Shown here: positions 61,071 through 64,000 of the stretch, piece after piece
Position numbering within the stretch: the first letter of the stretch is position 1
Layout of the letters: each line of letters begins with the position of its first letter
Notes under the pieces: model-generated
What the model was told of the DNA's origin: nothing
Databases searched by the model: none
What the model saw: the letters and a program-made list of their open reading frames with translations, nothing else
Made by a program: the position numbers and the translations under genes
Assembly: GCA_017404335.1 (NCBI GenBank)
Contig: JAFRCN010000001.1
Coordinates: 44,614 to 108,613, forward strand
DNA: 64,000 nucleotides
Reading direction: 5' to 3'
Source of the DNA: Candidatus Saccharimonadota bacterium
GTDB lineage: Bacteria; Patescibacteriota; Saccharimonadia; Saccharimonadales; Saccharimonadaceae

Positions 61071-61226
61071 TTGGTGAGGGGCGAGAAGACTATCTTATTC
61101 GGCTTTGCATGGTTGTGGACTGGTGTATCGACCACCCCGAATACACTGCGAAGATTAAGGTTATACCTAAAAAGGATTATCCGGTACTGATGCCCTGCGA
61201 GTTCTGAGGTATACTTTTGCAGGCAA
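61071..61226 (+). repeat. Duplicated segment with coding-like conservation, copy 1
   Basis: This ~156-bp segment recurs at 63294-63449. It holds an open frame from ATG 61109 to TGA 61207 (MVVDWCIDHPEYTAKIKV, then IPKKDYPVLMPCEF), and the frame stays open upstream to 61061 without a start. Between the copies, of 11 differing positions inside the frame, 10 are third codon positions, which indicates descent under protein-level selection. A shared TATACTTTTGCAGGCAAA follows the stop. It may be the conserved tail of a once longer gene. I do not recognise the peptide. Confidence 0.6.
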
Positions 61227-61371
61227 AAAGATAAGGATGTCGCTTCGCTCCATTCGAACTTTCAGAAATTACTGGAGTAAATGCAGTTCTAAATCAAGAT
61301 AATGTAAACATTTTATAAAAAATATCATAATGCAGTGTCAATGAAAGAGATTTCGTGGCATAATATATAAT

Positions 61372-61710
61372 ATGAAAACAATTGAAATGAATTTGCAACC
61401 AAAGTACTTCGATTTTATGAAAGACGGTACGAAACGTATCGAGCTTCGCCTTTATGATGAAAAACGAAGCCAGATAGAGCTTGGAGATATTATTGAATTT
61501 TCTAAGTCTGAAAATGATAAATTAAAAGCTGAAGTTATCGGTCTTCTCCGCTACAATTCCTTTAAGGACTTGTTTGAGGATTTCGATATTTCTATTCTCG
61601 CCGATGCTTCTATGACAAAGGAAGAGCTACTCAGTGTGCTTAGTGAGTTCTATACTCCGGAAAAACAAGCAGAGTATGGAGTTGTTGGCATTCGCTTGAA
61701 GATGCTTTAA
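61372..61710 (+). CDS. ASCH domain protein
   Basis: 112 residues matching the ASCH fold: NLQPKYFDFMKDGTKRIELRLYDEK near the N-terminus holds the characteristic G-x-K-x-x-E-x-R site, followed by IELGDIIEF and a C-terminal helix. ASCH proteins bind RNA or nucleosides; some hydrolyse acylated cytidines. CATAAT preceded by TGG ends 7 nt before the ATG. It starts the accessory segment at the right end of the window. Confidence 0.85.
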   Translation: MKTIEMNLQPKYFDFMKDGTKRIELRLYDEKRSQIELGDIIEFSKSENDKLKAEVIGLLRYNSFKDLFEDFDISILADASMTKEELLSVLSEFYTPEKQAEYGVVGIRLKML

Positions 61711-61852
61711 GTGTAGCTCGCTCCGTTAGAACTTCTATGAAGCATTTTCCTGCCTACATTTACAAACTAAATGAATTATGTTATAATTAATACAGTATTT
61801 GGTTGGCACACATCAAACGTACATTACTATTTTGAAAGGTTGGTGATTATGT

Positions 61853-62839
61853 ATGTCGAGAAATCCAGAATTGGACAGATTAAAAGCGGAGCAGCAGTCA
61901 CTTTTCGAACAGAAACAGGCTGCATTCCAGAGATTTAAGAATTTACAGAAACGGACCAATATAACTCATGACGTTATGCAATCGGCTTGGGATGAACGCA
62001 CCAGCGCTAGGGAGCATATGAACCGCGAGTTCGAGGCAAGACAATCCGCCTACTCCCATCGTGATTCTGTCTGGGATGAATACGGTCGCATTCGTGATTA
62101 TAATAATTCCAGAATAGAATCGCTGAAGTACGAAGCCGACGCTGAACATCGTGCAATGCAGGATTGTTTCGAACAGGCCAGTAATGCGTATCAGTATGGC
62201 GATAAATCTGAGGCTCCCTACTATTCTCAGCAAGGACACGAGCATAAAGATCGTCGCGACGCACTGAATGCCGAAATTTCCGAACTCGCTCGCGAAGTCA
62301 AACAAGCCAAGGCGAACGCTGAGGCTTCAGCCCCGAGAATTAGCTCTTACGCGTTCGACTCCGCAAAGTCTGCTTTCGAATCGGCTAAGGCGCGCCATGA
62401 ATCTGCGCAGGCAGAATTCAAGAGACTGAAAGCTCAGCGCGATTCTGCTAAAGCTGAATTCGATCATCTTCAGGCGCAGTTTAAGCAAGCTCAAGCTGCT
62501 TTCAGTCACAAGCTCGGAGAAGTCAAGTTGGAACGTGCAGCTAAAAAACAACAGACTGTAGACAAGGTTAACATGGCACTTGTTCATGAAAAACGTGGCG
62601 CGTTTTATCTTGGCTCAATTTTTGGGCGAGATGCAAAAATAAGACCACGAAATGATGATAGTGGCAAAACCGACGTATTCTTTGGTGGTTTAAACGCGAC
62701 CGGAGACGGCGTGGGCCATGGACATGCTGTTATTGACCGCGACGGAAACGTTACTTATTTGCGTGACGCTTGGCAGGATCATGAGGATTATCTAATCGAT
62801 GATCGTAAAAAGCGAGGTGTAAATACTCATAAAATCTAA
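61853..62839 (+). CDS. Coiled-coil protein of unknown function
   Basis: 328 residues. Residues about 5-225 are mostly coiled coil with an unusual Gln/Ala/Glu/Arg richness and many Phe/Tyr at heptad edges (AAFQRFKNLQKRTN, SAKSAFESAKARHESAQAEF). The C-terminal ~90 residues are globular and contain VFFGGLNATGDGVGHGHAVI with two closely spaced His. The AAAGG about 12 nt upstream suggests SD-driven initiation. An overlapping ATG lies 4 nt upstream in another frame. A terminator follows. No family recognised. Confidence 0.75.
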   Translation: MSRNPELDRLKAEQQSLFEQKQAAFQRFKNLQKRTNITHDVMQSAWDERTSAREHMNREFEARQSAYSHRDSVWDEYGRIRDYNNSRIESLKYEADAEHRAMQDCFEQASNAYQYGDKSEAPYYSQQGHEHKDRRDALNAEISELAREVKQAKANAEASAPRISSYAFDSAKSAFESAKARHESAQAEFKRLKAQRDSAKAEFDHLQAQFKQAQAAFSHKLGEVKLERAAKKQQTVDKVNMALVHEKRGAFYLGSIFGRDAKIRPRNDDSGKTDVFFGGLNATGDGVGHGHAVIDRDGNVTYLRDAWQDHEDYLIDDRKKRGVNTHKI

Positions 62840-62862
62840 ACGCCGACCAACCAAATACCGCT

Positions 62863-62888
62863 AAGGCCGACACACGTCGGCCTTTTTT
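62863..62888 (+). terminator. Terminator after the coiled-coil gene
   Basis: AAGGCCGAC / GTCGGCCTT with a 4-nt loop, followed by T6. Confidence 0.88.
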
Positions 62889-62904
62889 ATGATATAATGC
62901 AAAT

Positions 62905-63216
62905 ATGTATTTGACGAAATCTGAGCGAGAAATAGCGATGTCTGCTTATGGATTCAAAAACCTCGTAGAAGACGACCATTATCAAGTTGATTATGACGTT
63001 TGGGTGTATCTTTTTCATGATGAAAATAATAAAAAATATGTTTTAATTGTTGCTGATTACATTGATTACTATTACGATGTTTTTCCTCATCTTTTGAAAT
63101 TTGACTACGGGTTCAAGAAAATTGAGTTTGTTCTCCAACGAGAACTTCTAATCAAAGACGAAAATCTCTTAATGAATATACACGCCAACACGATCTTATT
63201 TGAATATACCGACTAA
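62905..63216 (+). CDS. Small acidic hypothetical protein
   Basis: 103 residues, aromatic- and Asp-rich (DYDVWVYLFHDENNKKYVLI, DYIDYYYDVF). No membrane segment or signal peptide. TATAAT ends 6 nt before the ATG, giving good support to the start. Family unknown; size and location fit an accessory or immunity-type small protein, but nothing shows this directly. Confidence 0.68.
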   Translation: MYLTKSEREIAMSAYGFKNLVEDDHYQVDYDVWVYLFHDENNKKYVLIVADYIDYYYDVFPHLLKFDYGFKKIEFVLQRELLIKDENLLMNIHANTILFEYTD

Positions 63217-63237
63217 ATTCTTTCACATGGTAAGCCG

Positions 63238-63277
63238 GGTGGGACTCGCTCATTTATGACCGAGTTCCGCTTTTTGT
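63238..63277 (+). terminator. Terminator after the acidic protein gene
   Basis: GGACTCG / CGAGTTCC closes a 12-nt loop and is followed by GCTTTTTG. Confidence 0.7.
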
Positions 63278-63293
63278 GCAATTCCGTCAGGAA

Positions 63294-63449
63294 TTGGTGA
63301 GGGGCGACCAGGAATACTTATTCGGCTTTGCATGGTTGTAGACTGGTGTATCGACCACCCCGAATATACTGCTAAGATCAAGGTTATACCTAAGAAAGAC
63401 TATCCTATGCTGATGCCTTGCGAGTTCTGAGGTATACTTTTGCAGGCAA
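63294..63449 (+). repeat. Duplicated segment with coding-like conservation, copy 2
   Basis: This is the second copy of the segment at 61071-61226. The conserved frame runs from ATG 63332 to TGA 63430 and differs from copy 1 by one amino acid (Val to Met). The upstream part differs more. A TGA-adjacent tail of about 20 bp is identical. The copy follows a terminator and has no obvious promoter. Confidence 0.6.
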
Positions 63450-63551
63450 AGAGATTCGAACTTTTAAGAATATATGGCTTAACTGGAGCCATAGAGGCTT
63501 AAAACAATGGCAATGAAGAAAATAAAAGAAATATAATGTCAATGAAATAAT

Positions 63552-63575
63552 AGAGCAGATATTATCTGCTCTATA
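63552..63575 (-). terminator. Hairpin downstream of the edge gene
   Basis: AGAGCAGATA / TATCTGCTCT is a 10-bp stem with almost no loop, between the duplicated segment and the stop of the minus-strand gene at 63612. Confidence 0.6.
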
Positions 63576-63611
63576 AATCATTATTGTGTTCGTAATATCT
63601 TAATATTCCGA

Positions 63612-64000
63612 TTATTTACTTTGTTCAAATAGCCAATCTCTAATTGCACTTATTCTATAAGCGTAATTAAATGATGACATATGTTCACTTGAACCCATAC
63701 CTTTTGAATTACTTGATGAACTTAATACTGTTCCACTTTTAAATGTAATCATATTAATTTTATTCTTATCTTTTAGCATATCACTAATTTTTGTTGTAAA
63801 TTCTTGATTTGATAAAGTTGCATCAACATCGCTCAATGTGCTTACTGAAATACTCTTTCCTTGTAAGTATTCTAAAACTTCTTTTTGACCAGCAGATGCT
63901 TTTTGGTCACCACCAGCTACTACATAAAAGAATGTTTGTGAATCAAGATTTTGTAGTTCTTCCATTCTCCATTGACATGATACGAATAATTCAGCTGCAA
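63612..64000 (-). CDS. C-terminal part of an alpha/beta-hydrolase-like protein (truncated at the edge)
   Basis: The frame is open through the right edge; residues upstream of the internal Met read AAELFVSCQWR, so the gene is cut by the window. FYVVAGGDQKASAGQKEVLE and GSSEHMSSFNYAYRISAIRD resemble the Asp- and His-bearing end of prolyl-oligopeptidase/esterase-type alpha/beta hydrolases, with the His in EHMSSFNY as a candidate catalytic residue. Codons are AT-rich (AAA, TTA, ATT) compared with the first 55 kb, suggesting transfer, perhaps from a Firmicute host. The nucleophile elbow is not visible. Confidence 0.6.
   Translation of the reverse strand, partial: AAELFVSCQWRMEELQNLDSQTFFYVVAGGDQKASAGQKEVLEYLQGKSISVSTLSDVDATLSNQEFTTKISDMLKDKNKINMITFKSGTVLSSSSNSKGMGSSEHMSSFNYAYRISAIRDWLFEQSK

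Noticed and set aside
1..64000. CRISPR array
   Set aside because: No series of short direct repeats with regular spacers was seen; repeated structures are palindromic elements or the 156-bp pair.
1..64000. Recoded UGA (Gly) as in SR1/Gracilibacteria
   Set aside because: Full-length conserved proteins contain no in-frame UGA, and UGA ends genes such as tpiA.

Overview
The window reads as a chromosomal segment of a Candidate Phyla Radiation (Patescibacteria) bacterium, most likely a Candidatus Saccharibacteria (TM7) relative. This is inferred from gene content (small informational genes, type IV pilus parts, FISUMP-type surface proteins, a DUF1846 protein, few biosynthetic genes) and not from a marker phylogeny. 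UGA is used as a stop (tpiA ends in an ATGA overlap), so the UGA=Gly code of SR1/Gracilibacteria does not apply. At least 21 genes have a TATAAT-like -10 box ending 6-7 nt before the start codon, which points to pervasive leaderless transcription; I used this geometry to correct several starts.

Layout. 0-11.5 kb: tRNA-Gly and tRNA-His; tpiA diverging from a PfkB-like/class I aldolase fusion; a eukaryote-like phosphomannomutase; hrcA-grpE-rplY; an adenylate-kinase-like gene; a lamin-tail-domain surface protein; a flavoprotein oxidoreductase without its redox cysteines. 11.6-20.6 kb: initiator tRNA with a variant anticodon stem, three pilin-like genes, an FtsB/DivIC-like protein, tRNA-Ile(UAU) and a giant surface protein. 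20.6-26.1 kb: DsbA-like protein, CBS protein, aspS and an ABC exporter. 26.2-30.7 kb: a complete diversity-generating retroelement (DGR) with template RNA gene, reverse transcriptase, accessory protein and a surface protein carrying the variable repeat. 30.8-43.6 kb: methyltransferase, tRNA-Arg, a CdiA_C-like nuclease, PilB, DUF1846, tRNA-Ser, pseudopilin, PH-domain protein, ruvB, dnaK under two CIRCE operators, CDF transporter, Pta-like, glmM, GNAT. 43.7-55.1 kb: cell-surface and glycan block (second FISUMP protein, O-antigen ligase, glycosyltransferase, sugar-phosphate transferase, glmS, sortase-type VaFE protein). 55.3-61 kb: MMPL transporter, two-component system, small secreted repeat protein. 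61-64 kb: accessory end with ASCH protein, coiled-coil protein, a duplicated 156-bp repeat and an AT-rich, edge-truncated hydrolase-like gene.

Two things stand out. (1) The DGR: template and variable repeats align over 242/248 bp, all 18 substitutions fall on template adenines (15 of them A to T, giving mostly Asn to Tyr), and the template RNA is encoded on the strand opposite to the RT and target, with its own promoter and a predicted closing stem. (2) A family of palindromic elements: a ~62-bp core with three internal hairpins occurs three times, each time inside different, locus-specific 23-25-bp inverted arms. Two copies lie in frame inside envelope-glycan genes (O-antigen ligase and a glycosyltransferase), resembling Rickettsia palindromic elements in behaviour but with unrelated sequence as far as I can tell. 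A structurally similar element with another core sits at 35.9-36.1 kb.

How the genes work together: glmM and glmS supply UDP-GlcNAc precursors; the sugar transferase, glycosyltransferase and ligase assemble a surface glycan; pili, sortase-type and FISUMP/DGR proteins decorate the surface, consistent with an epibiont that must recognise a host cell. HrcA, encoded at 6.4-7.2 kb, very likely represses dnaK through the two CIRCE sites.
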